NCBI GenBank assembly: GCA_028753945.1
Contig: JAPNXP010000008.1
Location: 3,844,001-3,908,000 of the forward strand
Reading direction: 5' to 3'
Source of the DNA: Hexactinellida sp. DTS-2022
Lineage: Eukaryota > Porifera > Hexactinellida
Length of the DNA: 64,000 bases
Both the position numbers and the translations under genes were made by a program. Of the stretch, positions 35,601 through 50,600 are shown in pieces. Numbering within the stretch: the stretch's first letter is position 1; every line of letters starts with the position of its first letter. Under the pieces are notes generated by a model. The model had not been told where the DNA came from, did no database searches, and was given only the letters and a program-made list of their open reading frames with translations.

Positions 35601-38600
35601 TTCCTATTCGACACTTTCGAAGCAGCTGACAGTAGCATCTCCGCTATAAGCGACAGTCTCTGTGTGGAAGGTAATGCGATGAGTTACTTTAACTTTCTTG
35701 CTTTAGTAGACAAATTAATATTAGGGCTAATACGAATTTTCGAATGCAACGAACGAACGAATATTAGAATATTTGTTCGTTTACATGACTGAGCATTAAA
35801 TCAAACTCAGATTCAATCTTTTATTCGTTTGAAAACGAACGGATATTCGTTCAATCATTTCGAACGAATATTCTAATATTCGATATTTTCGTTTCAGCCC
35901 TACAAGATATACAGAATGTAATACAGTCGACTCCGCTTATTAGAGCCACCGGTTACCAGATTTCTCCGCTTAATGGGGTCAAAATTTCACAGGGTTTATA
36001 GAACGGAATGACAGTTTGGCTTAAAATATTTTCGGTTAATAGATTTCTCCGCTTAATTGGGTCAAAGTATATAATTTATACTAGATATTTCCCTAAATAT
36101 CACCATGAACGGCAAGGGAGATAAATTTCTTGGTTCTAAACCTTAATTCGTTGTCTTTTAATTGTATGTATTACCAATTATTACCTGTCCTGTATTTAGT
36201 TCCTGCTCCACCTGCTGTATCTGACCTGTCTGCTAGTCCCATCTCCTCCAGTCGCATCAGCTACTCCTTCTCTCCCTACCAGTTGAGTAGCGGAACTGTG
36301 TACAACTACCTCATCTGTCTGAAGTTGACTGCTAGTCAGGATTTCTGTGACGTATTAGAAGAAATCCCTGCAACAGAGACCAGCTACATTGTTGGTTCTC
36401 TGAATGCTAGCACTCTCTACTATGCTACCATAACTGCAAACACCTCTCTCGGTCTGTCTGAGGAGAGTGAGACTGTACCAGCTAGCACACTGGATGGTTA
36501 GTTGTTTGATATTAATGACTCATTCTGGCTTTATTATGCATCTATTTTTTGCTATTTGGCATAGACTCCTCCTGTACGGTGTTGATGGGGCCATAGGCTT
36601 TATCAATGCATAGTTTGTTTATGCTAACCTCTATTGATTTTAGTGCGAGTGGTTCAAAATAGGTTTCTAATCACTGACCGTGTTTCTGCTATATGCCAGG
36701 GATTTTTATGGCCGATCTTGGCGTAAATTTTGCACCAAGATTTTTTAGAGTTACACCACGATTCGGGCCGTCGCGGCCGCTGCAGTGTTGAGTTACACCA
36801 AGGTCTCTCAACCTTAAAAAAACCGTGTAATATACTATTCCCTTTTGACAAAAAACGGGTCCCTGAATTGATTGCTAGGTAAAGATTGTTTATTATCCCA
36901 TTCAGTGTTTTTTTAAAGGATTTGCTTAGAGGGCCCTACCAACAATTAGAGGCCCTCACTCTACATTTCATGATATTGAGTACTTAGCACGTTAAAAATT
37001 AGAGGCCCATTTGGGCCTATAATTTGCCTTTAATAAACACTGATCCCATTGCAAGTTTGACCTGGATAAGTCCAGTTCCTGAAATTCATAGTATTATAAA
37101 AATGTCCCGTCCAGGTTTTGTGATCACCTTTGGATAGCATGTCGCCCTATCTATCTATTGTCTATTTATGTATTTTCTCTATAGAACCACCCAAATGCAC
37201 CACGAAAGTGGACTTGGAATTGGTCATCGACATTACCGGCAGCCTCACGCTGGCGGGGTTTCAGAGAGAAGTTGCGTTGGCAATTGACATCATTGAGAGC
37301 TTCAGAAATGAAGTTGGTAGCTCAGACAATCGGGTTGGGTTCCTATTCTTCAACGACGAAGTTCGATTCCCAGCAGCCTTTTCCTCCGACATAGACAGCG
37401 TTATTGCCGCTCTGAATAGCATCCCTTATCTCCGTGGCGCCACCAACCTGGTAGCCCCGCTGGATTACCTCCTGAGTGATGTGTTCACTGCTGCCACTCG
37501 TCGTGCCGGCGCCCAGAGGGTGGCTCTGTACTTAACTGACGGCAAACAGAGTGTGGACCCTGCGCCTGGCGCGACAATCGCTGAGACAGAAGGAATCCTC
37601 GGGGAGCTCTCTGGCCGGCTCCAGGACGAACAGGATGTCAGACTTGTTGTGATCGGACTGGGAACTGGCATCGATGAAGTTCAGCTGAGAGCTATTGCCA
37701 CAGACCCGGACACAACCAACTTTTTCCTATTCGACACTTTCGAAGCAGCTGACAGTAGCATCTCCGCTATAAGCGACAGTCTCTGTGTGGAAGGTAATGC
37801 GATGAGTTACTTTAACTTTCTTGCTTTAGTAGACAAATTAATATTAGGGCTAATACGAATTTTCGAATGCAACGAACGAACGAATATTAGAATATTTGTT
37901 CGTTTACATGACTGAGCATTAAATCAAACTCAGATTCAATCTTTTATTCGTTTGAAAACGAACGGATATTCGTTCAATCATTTCGAACGAATATTCTAAT
38001 ATTCGATATTTTCGTTTCAGCCCTACAAGATATACAGAATGTAATACAGTCGACTCCGCTTATTAGAGCCACCGGTTACCAGATTTCTCCGCTTAATGGG
38101 GTCAAAATTTCACAGGGTTTATAGAACGGAATGACAGTTTGGCTTAAAATATTTTCGGTTAATAGATTTCTCCGCTTAATTGGGTCAAAGTATATAATTT
38201 ATACTAGATATTTCCCTAAATATCACCATGAACGGCAAGGGAGATAAATTTCTTGGTTCTAAACCTTAATTCGTTGTCTTTTAATTGTATGTATTACCAA
38301 TTATTACCTGTCCTGTATTTAGTTCCTGCTCCACCTGCTGTATCTGACCTGTCTGCTAGTCCCATCTCCTCCAGTCGCATCAGCTACTCCTTCTCTCCCT
38401 ACCAGTTGAGTAGCGGAACTGTGTACAACTACCTCATCTGTCTGAAGTTGACTGCTAGTCAGGATTTCTGTGACGTATTAGAAGAAATCCCTGCAACAGA
38501 GACCAGCTACATTGTTGGTTCTCTGAATGCTAGCACTCTCTACTATGCTACCATAACTGCAAACACCTCTCTCGGTCTGTCTGAGGAGAGTGAGACTGTA

Positions 38601-41600
38601 CCAGCTAGCACACTGGATGGTTAGTTGTTTGATATTAATGACTCATTCTGGCTTTATTATGCATCTATTTTTTGCTATTTGGCATAGACTCCTCCTGTAC
38701 GGTGTTGATGGGGCCATAGGCTTTATCAATGCATAGTTTGTTTATGCTAACCTCTATTGATTTTAGTGCGAGTGGTTCAAAATAGGTTTCTAATCACTGA
38801 CCGTGTTTCTGCTATATGCCAGGGATTTTTATGGCCGATCTTGGCGTAAATTTTGCACCAAGATTTTTTAGAGTTACACCACGATTCGGGCCGTCGCGGC
38901 CGCTGCAGTGTTGAGTTACACCAAGGTCTCTCAACCTTAAAAAAACCGTGTAATATACTATTCCCTTTTGACAAAAAACGGGTCCCTGAATTGATTGCTA
39001 GGTAAAGATTGTTTATTATCCCATTCAGTGTTTTTTTAAAGGATTTGCTTAGAGGGCCCTACCAACAATTAGAGGCCCTCACTCTACATTTCATGATATT
39101 GAGTACTTAGCACGTTAAAAATTAGAGGCCCATTTGGGCCTATAATTTGCCTTTAATAAACACTGATCCCATTGCAAGTTTGACCTGGATAAGTCCAGTT
39201 CCTGAAATTCATAGTATTATAAAAATGTCCCGTCCAGGTTTTGTGATCACCTTTGGATAGCATGTCGCCCTATCTATCTATTGTCTATTTATGTATTTTC
39301 TCTATAGAACCACCCAAATGCACCACGAAAGTGGACTTGGAATTGGTCATCGACATTACCGGCAGCCTCACGCTGGCGGGGTTTCAGAGAGAAGTTGCGT
39401 TGGCAATTGACATCATTGAGAGCTTCAGAAATGAAGTTGGTAGCTCAGACAATCGGGTTGGGTTCCTATTCTTCAACGACGAAGTTCAATACCCAGCAGC
39501 CTTTTCCTCCGACATAGACAGCGTTATTGCCGCTCTGAATAGCATCCCTTATCTCCGTGGCGGCACCAACCTGGTAGCCCCGCTGGATTACCTCCTGAGT
39601 GACGTGTTCACTGCTGCCACTCGTCGTGCCGGCGCCCAGAGGGTGGCTCTGTACTTAACTGACGGCAAACAGAGTGTGGACCCTGCGCCTGGCGCGACAA
39701 TTGCTGAGACAGAAGGAATCCTCGGGGAGCTCTCTGGCCGGCTCCAGGACGAACAGGATGTCAGACTTGTTGTGATCGGACTGGGAACTGGCATCGATGA
39801 AGTTCAGCTGAGAGCTATTGCCACAGACCCGGACACAACCAACTTTTTCCTGTTCGACACTTTCGAAGCAGCTGACAGCAGCATCGCCGCTATAAGCGAC
39901 AGTCTCTGTGTGGAAGGTAATGCAATGGGTTTCTTTAACTTTCTTGCTGTAGTAGACAAATTAATATTAGGGCTGGAACGAATTTGCGAAATGCAACGAA
40001 CGAATATTCGAATATTGGTTCGTTTATATGACTGAGCTTTAAATCAAATTCATAATTTAATATTTTATTCGTTTGGAAACGAACGGATATTCTAATTAGG
40101 GCTGAAACGAATATTCGAAATGTAACGAACGAACCTTTTTGTAAACGAACGAATATTCGAATATTCGTTCGTTTGGATGACTAAGCATTAAATCAATTTC
40201 TAGAGACAAAATACATTGGAAAATCGGTTTTTGATAATGTTACAATGGTATAATAATAGTTACGAAGTGTATTATACACAATTTAACTAATAATCAGCTA
40301 GTTTAAGTGGGAATTTATATTTACGATATCTCTAAGCTATACAAAAGTCTTGTTGTTGTCCAAAATTAGTCAACGAATATCCGTTTCAATCTAGTATTCG
40401 TCCAAACGAATATTCGTTTCGTAACGAATATTCGTTTGCAAACGAACGAATATTCGTTCAATCATTTCGAACGAATATTCGAATATTCGGTATATTCGTT
40501 TCAGCCCTAATTCTAATATTCGGTATATTCGTTTCAACCCTACAAGATATACAGAATTAAATACAGTCACTCCGCTTAATAGAGCCACCGGTTACTAGAT
40601 TTCTCCGCTTAATGGGGTCTAAATTCCACAGGTTTATAGGCGGAATGACAATTTGGCTATAATATTTTCGGTTAACAGATTTCTCCGCTTAATCAGGTCA
40701 AAGTAACCTGGTCCCGAGGTGACTCTATTAAGAGGAGTCGACTGTAATTGCGTATAGAATTTGTATCCGGGTTCTTACTTCTTAGACCGTTAGTCGATTG
40801 TATGTATTACCAATTATTACCTGTCCTGTATTTAGTTCCTGCTCCACCTGCTGTATCTGGCCTGTCTGCTAGTCCCATCTCCTCCAGTCGCATCAGCTAC
40901 TCCTTCTCTCCCTACCAGTTGAGTAGCGGAACTGTGTACAACTACCTCATCTGTCTGAAGTTGACTGCTAGTCAGGATTTCTGTGACGTATTAGAAGAAA
41001 TCCCTGCAACAGAGACCAGCTACATTGTTGGATCTCTGAATGCTAGCACTCTCTACTATGCTACCATAACTGCAAACACCTCTCTCGGTCTGTCTGAGGA
41101 GAGTGGGACTGTACCAGCTAGCACACTGGATGGTTAGTTGTTTGATATTAATGACTCATTTTGGCTTTATTATGCCATCTATTTTTGCTATTTCGGCGTA
41201 GACTGCTGTACGGTTGATGGGGCCATAGCCGTAATTACCAAAACTTAGTTCGTTGTATGTTGCTAACCTCTATTGATTATATAATAGATGTCGACCAAGA
41301 TTTGTTTCCAAATGATTAACCGTGTTTCTGCTATATACTTCCTTTTTCAAAAAAAGTGTGCCTGAATTGATTACATTTCTAGTATGTAAAAATTGTCTTC
41401 CATCCCATTTCAAGTTTGTGCTGTATATGTCAAGTTCCTGAAATTCATAGTAAATGAAAAAATGCCCCGTCCATGTTGTGTGACCGCCTCTGCATAGCAT
41501 GTCGCCCAGGGGTTTATCTAACCGCAAGCCAGGCTTCGGTAGAGGTGCAAAAGTGTTTGCATTGTGATTCCATTTAGGTTCCACCTATTTGGTGCCAGTT

Positions 41601-44600
41601 CTCTAACAAGATTTTTTGTGCCATAGAAATTCTTGGATAAATCCATGTTTGGGTGGCCGTACATAATTTATTCCTTCAAATAATTCTTCATCACTGAATT
41701 ATACCGATTATCTATTATGGCTGACACCTTTAGGGTGCCATACAAATTTACTTCTGCAAAAAATTGCTAGCCAAGAATGTCCGAGATAAACCTTGTTGTC
41801 ATCCTATCTATCTATCGTTAATTTATGTATTTCTCTATAGAACCACCCAAATGCACCACGAAAGTGGACTTGGAATTGGTCATCGATATTACCGGCAGCC
41901 TCACGCTGGCGGGGTTTCAGAGAGAAGTTGCGTTGGCAATTGACATCATTGAGAGCTTCAGAAATGAAGTTGGTAGCTCAGACAATCGGGTTGGGTTCCT
42001 ATTCTTCAACGACGAAGTTCGATTCCCAGCAGCCTTTTCCTCCGACATAGACAGCGTTATTGCCGCTCTGAATAGCATCCCTTATCTCCGTGGCGCCACC
42101 AACCTGGTAGCCCCGCTGGATTACCTCCTGAGTGATGTGTTCACTGCTGCCACTCGTCGTGCCGGCGCCCAGAGGGTGGCTCTGTACTTAACTGACGGCA
42201 AACAGAGTGTGGACCCTGCGCCTGGCGCGACAATCGCTGAGACAGAAGGAATCCTCGGGGAGCTCTCTGGCCGGCTCCAGGACGAACAGGATGTCAGACT
42301 TGTTGTGATCGGACTGGGAACTGGCATCGATGAAGTTCAGCTGAGAGCTATTGCCACAGACCCGGACACAACCAACTTTTTCCTATTCGACACTTTCGAA
42401 GCAGCTGACAGTAGCATCTCCGCTATAAGCGACAGTCTCTGTGTGGAAGGTAATGCGATGAGTTACTTTAACTTTCTTGCTTTAGTAGACAAATTAATAT
42501 TAGGGCTAATACGAATTTTCGAATGCAACGAACGAACGAATATTAGAATATTTGTTCGTTTACATGACTGAGCATTAAATCAAACTCAGATTCAATCTTT
42601 TATTCGTTTGAAAACGAACGGATATTCGTTCAATCATTTCGAACGAATATTCTAATATTCGATATTTTCGTTTCAGCCCTACAAGATATACAGAATGTAA
42701 TACAGTCGACTCCGCTTATTAGAGCCACCGGTTACCAGATTTCTCCGCTTAATGGGGTCAAAATTTCACAGGGTTTATAGAACGGAATGACAGTTTGGCT
42801 TAAAATATTTTCGGTTAATAGATTTCTCCGCTTAATTGGGTCAAAGTATATAATTTATACTAGATATTTCCCTAAATATCACCATGAACGGCAAGGGAGA
42901 TAAATTTCTTGGTTCTAAACCTTAATTCGTTGTCTTTTAATTGTATGTATTACCAATTATTACCTGTCCTGTATTTAGTTCCTGCTCCACCTGCTGTATC
43001 TGGCCTGTCTGCTAGTCCCATCTCCTCCAGTCGCATCAGCTACTCCTTCTCTCCCTACCAGTTGAGTAGCGGAACTGTGTACAACTACCTCATCTGTCTG
43101 AAGTTGACTGCTAGTCAGGATTTCTGTGACGTGTTAGAAGAAATCCCTGCAACAGAGACCAGCTACATTGTTGGTTCTCTGAATGCTAGCACTCTCTACT
43201 ATGCTACCATAACTGCAAACACCTCTCTCGGTCTGTCTGAGGAGAGTGAGACTGTACCAGCTAGCACACTGGATGGTTAGTTGTTTGATGTTAATGACTC
43301 ATTCTGGCTTTATTATAACATCTATTTTTTTGCTATTTAGGCGTAGACTCCTGTACGGTTGATGGGCCATAGTCTTATCAATGCTTAGTTTGTTTATGTT
43401 GCTAACAAAATACATAGGTTTCCAAATCATTCACCATAGTATAATACAGTACACTCTCGCTAATCCGAACATAGGTGTTTACGATTGAAAATAATTTTGG
43501 TCCGATTAGTGAATTCGTTTTTATTAGTGAAGTAGTACATTTTCTGTTGGCCTCTATAAAATGAGGCCTTGATAATCTGAATCAAACTTCTCCAAACTAT
43601 ACATATGTATACTACCTAAATACTTGTCTGACGATTTTTGTTCAATTTCATTGTAGTATACAACTATTTAACATTTCCCCAAATTTATACGAAAAATAGT
43701 TTTGGATCTCATGTTCTGACTAGCGAGATTTCGGATTAGCGAGGGTGTACTGTATTCTTTTTTGAAAAAGGTGCCTTTATTGACTACATTTCTAGTATGT
43801 AAAAATTGTCTTCCATCCCATTTCAAGTTTGTGCTGTATATGTCAAGTTCCTGAAATTCATAGTAAATGAAAAAATGCCCCGTCCATGTTGTGTGACCGC
43901 CTCTGCATAGCATGTCGCCCAGGGGTTTATCTAACCGCAAGCCAGGCTTCGGTAGAGGTGCAAAAGTGTTTGCATTGTGATTCCATTTAGGTTCCACCTA
44001 TTTGGTGCCAGTTCTCTAACAAGATTTTTTGTGCCATAGAAATTCTTGGATAAATCCATGTTTGGGTGGCCGTACATAATTTATTCCTTCAAATAATTCT
44101 TCATCACTGAATTATACCGATTATCTATTATGGCTGACACCTTTAGGATGCCATACATTACTTCTGCAAAAAATTGCTAGCCAAGAATGTCCGAGATAAA
44201 CCTTGATGTCACCCTATCTATCTATCGTTAATTTATGTATTTCTCTATAGAACCACCCAAATGCACCACGAAAGTGGACTTGGAATTGGTCATCGATATT
44301 ACCGGCAGCCTCACGCTGGCGGGGTTTCAGAGAGAAGTTGCGTTGGCAATTGACATCATTGAGAGCTTCAGAAATGAAGTTGGTAGCTCAGACAATCGGG
44401 TTGGGTTCCTATTCTTCAACGACGAAGTTCGATTCCCAGCAGCCTTTTCCTCCGACATAGACAGCGTTATTGCCGCTCTGAATAGCATCCCTTATCTCCG
44501 TGGCGCCACCAACCTGGTAGCCCCGCTGGATTACCTCCTGAGTGATGTGTTCACTGCTGCCACTCGTCGTGCCGGCGCCCAGAGGGTGGCTCTGTACTTA

Positions 44601-47600
44601 ACTGACGGCAAACAGAGTGTGGACCCTGCGCCTGGCGCGACAATTGCTGAGACAGAAGGAATCCTCGGGGAGCTCTCTGGCCGGCTCCAGGACGAACAGG
44701 ATGTCAGACTTGTTGTGATCGGACTGGGAACTGGCATCGATGAAGTTCAGCTGAGAGCTATTGCCACAGACCCGGACACAACCAACTTTTTCCTATTCGA
44801 CACTTTCGATGCAGCTGACAGTAGCATTGCCACTATAAGCGACAGTCTCTGTGTGGAAGGTAATGCGATGAGTTTTTTTAACTTCCCTAAACTTAGTCTA
44901 AAGTCGTTCATCGTTGTGCTGCATCGTGATCAGCTTGCAGCTGAATGAAGCTATGACGATTGCAAGGGGGGAGGTGTAAACTATTCTCTTTGGTTAGGCT
45001 GAAACGATTATTCGAATTGGAACGAACGAACCTTTTTCTAAGCGAACGAATATTCGAATATTGGTTTGTTTTTATGACTAAGCATTAAATCAAATTCAAG
45101 CATCATTTTATGGTGAAAAATAGTTTTTGTTAATGTTACAATAATTTACTCATAGCTACAAAGTTTATTAGACCCAAGTTAGTTATTCCTCAGCTATTTT
45201 AGGTAGGAATATATATATTTATATTTATGACCTATCCAATCTAAACAAAAGTTATGTTGTTCTCCAAAAGCAGTCCTCGAAATCAGATTCAATCTAGTAT
45301 TCGTTTGGAAACGAACGGATATTTTAATATTCGTTATTCGTTTCAGCCTACAAGATAAATATCACCATGCACGGCAAGGGAGATAAATTTCTTGGTTCTA
45401 AACCTTAATTCGTTGTCTTTTAATTGTATGTATTACCAATTATTACCTGTCCTGTATTTAGTTCCTGCTCCACCTGCTGTATCTGGCCTGTCTGCTAGTC
45501 CCATCTCCTCCAGTCGCATCAGCTACTCCTTCTCTCCCTACCAGTTGAGTAGCGGAACTGTGTACAACTACCTCATCTGTCTGAAGTTGACTGCTAGTCA
45601 GGATTTCTGTGACGTATTAGAAGAAATCCCTGCAACAGAGACCAGCTACATTGTTGGTTCTCTGAATGCTAGCACTCTCTACTATGCTACCATAACTGCA
45701 AACACCTCTCTCGGTCTGTCTGAGGAGAGTGAGACTGTACCAGCTAGCACACTGGATGGTTAGTTGTTTGATGTTAATTACTCATTCTGGCTTTATTATA
45801 ACATCTATTTTTTGCTATTTAGGCGTAGACTCCTGTACGGTTGATGGGCATAGTCTTATCAATGCTTAGTTTGTTTATGTTGCTAACAAAATACATAGGT
45901 TTCCAAATCATTCACCATAGTATAATACAGTACACTCTCGCTAATCCGAACATAGGTGTTTACGATTGAAAATAATTTTGGAAGTAGTACATTTTCTGTT
46001 GGCCTCTATAAAATGAGGCCTTGATAATCCGAATCAAACTTCTCCAAACCTTTTTAATCCAAACTATACATATGTATACTACCTAAATACTTGTCTGAAG
46101 ATTCTTGTTCAATTTCATTGTAGTATACAAATATTTAACATTTCCCCAAATTATACGAAAAATAGTTTTGGATCTCATGTTCTGACTAGCGAGATTTGGG
46201 ATTAGCGAGGGTGTATTGTATTCTTTTTTGAAAAAGGTGCCTTTATTGACTACATTTCTAGTATGCAACAATTGTTTTCCATCCCATTGCAAGTTTGTGC
46301 TGATAAGTCACGTTACTGAAATTCTTAGTATAGAAAAATGCCCCGTCCATGTTGTGTGACCGCCTCTGCATAGCTGCCATAGCATGTCGTCCAGGGGTTT
46401 ATCTAGATTCCTGGCCGGCACTTTAGGTGCAAGCCAGGCATCGGTTGAGGTGCAAAAGTGCTTATAGTGTGATTCCATTTAGATGCCACTTATTTTGGTA
46501 CAGTGGATGCCGGTTATAAGCACATCGTCGGGAACTGCACTTATGGTGCTTATAACCGGCATAAATTATACAGTGTAGATGGCAAACGTTTTCCAACATA
46601 GTGTGCTTATATCCGACATCTACTGTACCAGTTGTCTGGCAAGATTTTTGTCAATTGAAATTCCTGGATAAATCCATGTTTAGGTGGCCGGACATAATTT
46701 CCTCCTTCAAATAATGCCTCATCATTGAATTATACGTACTATCTATCATGGCTGACACCTTTAGGTCAAATTTACTTCTACAAAAAAATTGCTGGCCAAG
46801 AATGTCCGAGATAAACCTTGATGTCATCCTATCTGTCTATTGTTTATTTATGTATTTTCTCTGTAGAACCACCCAAATGCACCACGAAAGTGGACTTGGA
46901 ATTGGTCATCGACATTACCGGCAGCCTCACGCTGGCGGGGTTTCAGAGAGAAGTTGCGTTGGCAATTGACATCATTGAGAGCTTCAGAAATGAAGTTGGT
47001 AGCTCAGACAATCGGGTTGGGTTCCTATTCTTCAACGACGAAGTTCGATTCCCAGCAGCCTTTTCCTCCGACATAGACAGCGTTATTGCCGCTCTGAATA
47101 GCATCCCTTATCTCCGTGGCGCCACCAACCTGGTAGCCCCGCTGGATTACCTCCTGAGTGATGTGTTCACTGCTGCCACTCGTCGTGCCGGCGCCCAGAG
47201 GGTGGCTCTGTACTTAACTGACGGCAAACAGAGTGTGGACCCTGCGCCTGGCGCGACAATCGCTGAGACAGAAGGAATCCTCGGGGAGCTCTCTGGCCGG
47301 CTCCAGGACGAACAGGATGTCAGACTTGTTGTGATCGGACTGGGAACTGGCATCGATGAAGTTCAGTTGAGAGCTATTGCCACAGACCCGGACTCAACTA
47401 ACTTTTTCCTATTCGACACTTTCGAAGCAGCTGACAGTAGCATCTCCGCTATAAGCGACAGTCTCTGTGTGGAAGGTAATGCGATGGGTTTCTTTAACGT
47501 CTATAGTTTACTTGCTTGAACTTAATATATAAAGTCGTTGATCATTGGGATAGAGAGAAATGTAACTTTTTCATACTCTAACAATAAGTGCAACTAAAAT

Positions 47601-50600
47601 CAACAAACTTACAAATATGTAGTCAGCATCTCAGCATTGTCAAAGTAGTCAATCATTTTTTGGCGGAATCTACGGGAGTTGATTTTGGAGACAAAAATAC
47701 CGGCGGAAATTAATGCAAGTTAAGAGTGGAGATTTTCCATGTTTAAGGGAGCATAAATGAAAGAACCATGATAGAAACTGTACTAAATATTTCCATAATA
47801 TCACCATGAATGGCAAATGGCAGGCAGGATAAACATCCCGGTCTATAATCCGTATATCGATTGTCTTTAATTGAACGAGCCCTTCGTTCTCGGTCGCTTT
47901 GCGACGTTTCGGCGCTTCACGCCTCAATTAACGACCGCTGCGGCCCCACTACGCCTTGGAACTAATCATTTATAATTATACATCTCTGTGGTGTACATAG
48001 GCGCCAACTTCCCTTATTTTCGGGGTCCGACCTCATTGGACGCCCCAATTTCCAATTAGGACCCCCCAACTTTTGGTGTCCGGCCTCAAAAGTTGGCGCC
48101 CATGGTGGTGTATTAAATATATTCCTTATAAAGTTCCCCTAATAGGAATGCTATACAATGTAATTTTTTTAGGGAATTTCAAATCCTCCCATTAGTAGCT
48201 CAATAAATTTATTTGCACGATTAGGATAGCTCGATTCCAAATAATCAAAAAATAAAAACATACAATAGAATAGACAAATGATTGATAGGTTAGATAAATT
48301 TATTTTCAATCAATCAAATTGCAGCCTCAGAAGATCTTATATTTTGTGAACTTTAAATGTGAATATTTCTCTTAAAAAAACAAAGATCGTTGTCGCAGTA
48401 CAAAATTACCCCTGTATACAAATTTTCAAATTTCTAGGACTCGTAGTCTTTCCAATTAATTCTGGACAAATAAACAAACAGACAACAATTGCGCCATTAA
48501 TATATACGTAGATGTATTACCAATTATTACCTGTCCTGTATTTAGTTCCTGCTCCACCTGCTGTATCTGGCCTGTCTGCTAGTCCCATCTCCTCCAGTCG
48601 CATCAGCTACTCCTTCTCTCCCTACCAGTTGAGTAGCGGAACTGTGTACAACTACCTCATCTGTCTGAAGTTGACTGCTAGTCAGGATTTCTGTGACGTA
48701 TTAGAAGAAATCCCTGCAACAGAGACCAGCTACATTGTTGGTTCTCTGAATGCTAGCACTCTCTACTATGCTACCATAACTGCAAACACCTCTCTCGGTC
48801 TGTCTGAGGAGAGTGAGACTGTACCAGCTAGCACACTGGATGGTTAGTTGTTCGACTTTAATGATTTATTTTTAGCTTTATTATGCCATCTATTTTTGCT
48901 ATTTGGCATAGACACTTGTACGGTCGATAGCCGTAATTACCAAAGCGTAGTTTTTTATGTTGCTAACCTCTATTGAAAATATAATAGATGTCGACCAAGA
49001 TTTGTTTCCAGATGATTAACCGTGTTTCTGCTGTATACTATTCCTTTTTCAAAAAAAGTGTGCCTGAATTGATTACATTTCTAGTATGTAAAATTTTTCC
49101 ATCCCAATGCAAGTTTGTGCTGTATAAGTCCAGTTAATGAAATCATAGTAAAGGAAAAATGCCCCGTCCATGTTTTGTGACCGCCTCTGTATAGCATGTC
49201 GCCGTGGGGTTTATCTAGATGTCTGGACGGCACTTTAGGTGCAAGCCAGACATCGGTTGAGGTGCAAAAGTGTTTGCTGTGTGATTCCATTTTGGTGCCA
49301 CTTAACTTTGTGCCAGTTCTCTGACAAGATTTTTTGTCCATAGAAATTCATGGATAAATCCATTATTGGGGACCGTACATATTTTACCTCCTTCAAATAA
49401 TGCCTCATCATTATACCGAATATCTATTATGCCTGACACTTTTAGGGTGCCTCAAAAATTTACATCTATAAAAAAAAGTGCTGGCCAAAATAATCGAGAT
49501 AAACCTTGTTGTCGCCCTATCTATCTATCGTTAATTTATGTATTTCTCTGTAGAACCACCCAAATGCACCACGAAAGTGGACTTGGAATTGGTCATCGAC
49601 ATTACCGGCAGCCTCACGCTGGCGGGGTTTCAGAGAGAAGTTGCGTTGGCAATTGACATCATTGAGAGCTTCAGAAATGAAGTTGGTAGCTCAGACAATC
49701 GGGTTGGGTTCCTATTCTTCAACATTGCAGTTCAATTCCCAGCAGCGTTTTCCTCCGACATAGACAGCGTTATTGCCGCTCTGAATAGCATCCCTTATCT
49801 CCGTGGCGGCACCAACCTGGTAGCCCCGCTGGATTACCTCCTGAGTGATGTGTTCACTGATGCCACTCGTCGTACCGGCGCCCAGAGGGTGGCTCTGTAC
49901 TTAACTGACGGCAAACAGAGTGTGGACCCTGCGCCTGGCGCGACAATCGCTGAGACAGAAGGAATCCTCGGGGAGCTCTCTGGCCGGCTCCAGGACGAAC
50001 AGGATGTCAGACTTGTTGTGATCGGACTGGGAACTGGCATCGATGAAGTTCAGTTGAGAGCTATTGCCACAGACCCGGACTCAACCAACTTTTTCCTATT
50101 CGACACTTTCGAAGCAGCTGACAGTAGCATCTCCGCTATAAGCGACAGTCTCTGTGCAGAAGGTAATGCAATGGGTTTCTTTAACTTTCTTGCTGTAGTA
50201 GACAAATTAATATTAGAGCTGAAACGAATTTGCGAAATGCAACGAACGAACGAATATTCGAATATTGGTTCGTTTACATGACTGAGCATTAAATCAATTC
50301 ATGATTCAATCTTTTATTCGTTTGGAAACGAACGGATATTCTAATATTCGGTATATTCGTTTCAACCCTACAAGATATACAGAATTAAATACAGTCGACT
50401 TCGCTTAATAGAGCCACCGGTTACTAGATTTCTCCGCTTAATGGGGTCTAAATTCCACAGGTTTATAGGCGGAATTACAATTTGGCTATAATATTTTCGG
50501 TTAACAGATTTCTCCGCTTAATCAGGTCAAAGTAACCTGGTCCCGAGGTGACTCTATTAAGAGGAGTCGACTGTAATTGCGTATAGAATTTGTATCCGGG

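Larger units (their letters stand above)
34374..36496 (+). repeat. Module 1: intron, vWA1 (35062-35670), intron, FN3 (36200-36496)
   Basis: vWA1 is 203 codons: KCTTKVDLELVIDITGSLTL, loop FFNDEVRFPAAF, RGATN, LTDGKQSVDP, ending CVEG. The first intron carries a hAT-type MITE (34780-34919). The second carries a TAGGGCTG-ended element (35722-35902) and a truncated family A MITE (35924-36067). The FN3 exon is 99 codons. The module is repeated without visible change 2,123 bp downstream. Confidence 0.92.
38620..41132 (+). repeat. Module 3: vWA3 (39308-39916) and FN3 (40836-41132)
   Basis: The first intron matches modules 1 and 2. The vWA exon differs at the loop (FFNDEVQYPAAF), has RGGTN in place of RGATN, and IAAISDS near the end. 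The second intron is longer because of a nested TAGGGCTG element (39968-40542) and a full-length family A MITE (40564-40744). The FN3 exon has EESGTV. Confidence 0.92.
45759..48842 (+). repeat. Module 6: vWA6 (46867-47475) and FN3 (48546-48842)
   Basis: vWA6 has DEVRF and GATN, with PDSTN near the end. The first intron has a second copy of the 43447-type MITE (45928-46218) and a family B MITE (46501-46625). The second intron is unlike modules 1-5: it carries an inverted family H element (47871-48512) containing a GGCGCC MITE. Confidence 0.92.

Noticed and set aside
34531..38974. 65-aa minus-strand ORF (MSKGNSILHGFF) in module introns
   Set aside because: Lies in intronic repeat sequence copied with the modules; no motif, no conservation beyond that of the DNA.
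41270..44000. 104- and 109-aa minus-strand ORFs (MEPKWNHNANTFAPLPKPGL)
   Set aside because: Found in homologous introns between FN3 and vWA exons of modules 4 and 5; the reading frame breaks in the other modules, so it is not under coding constraint.
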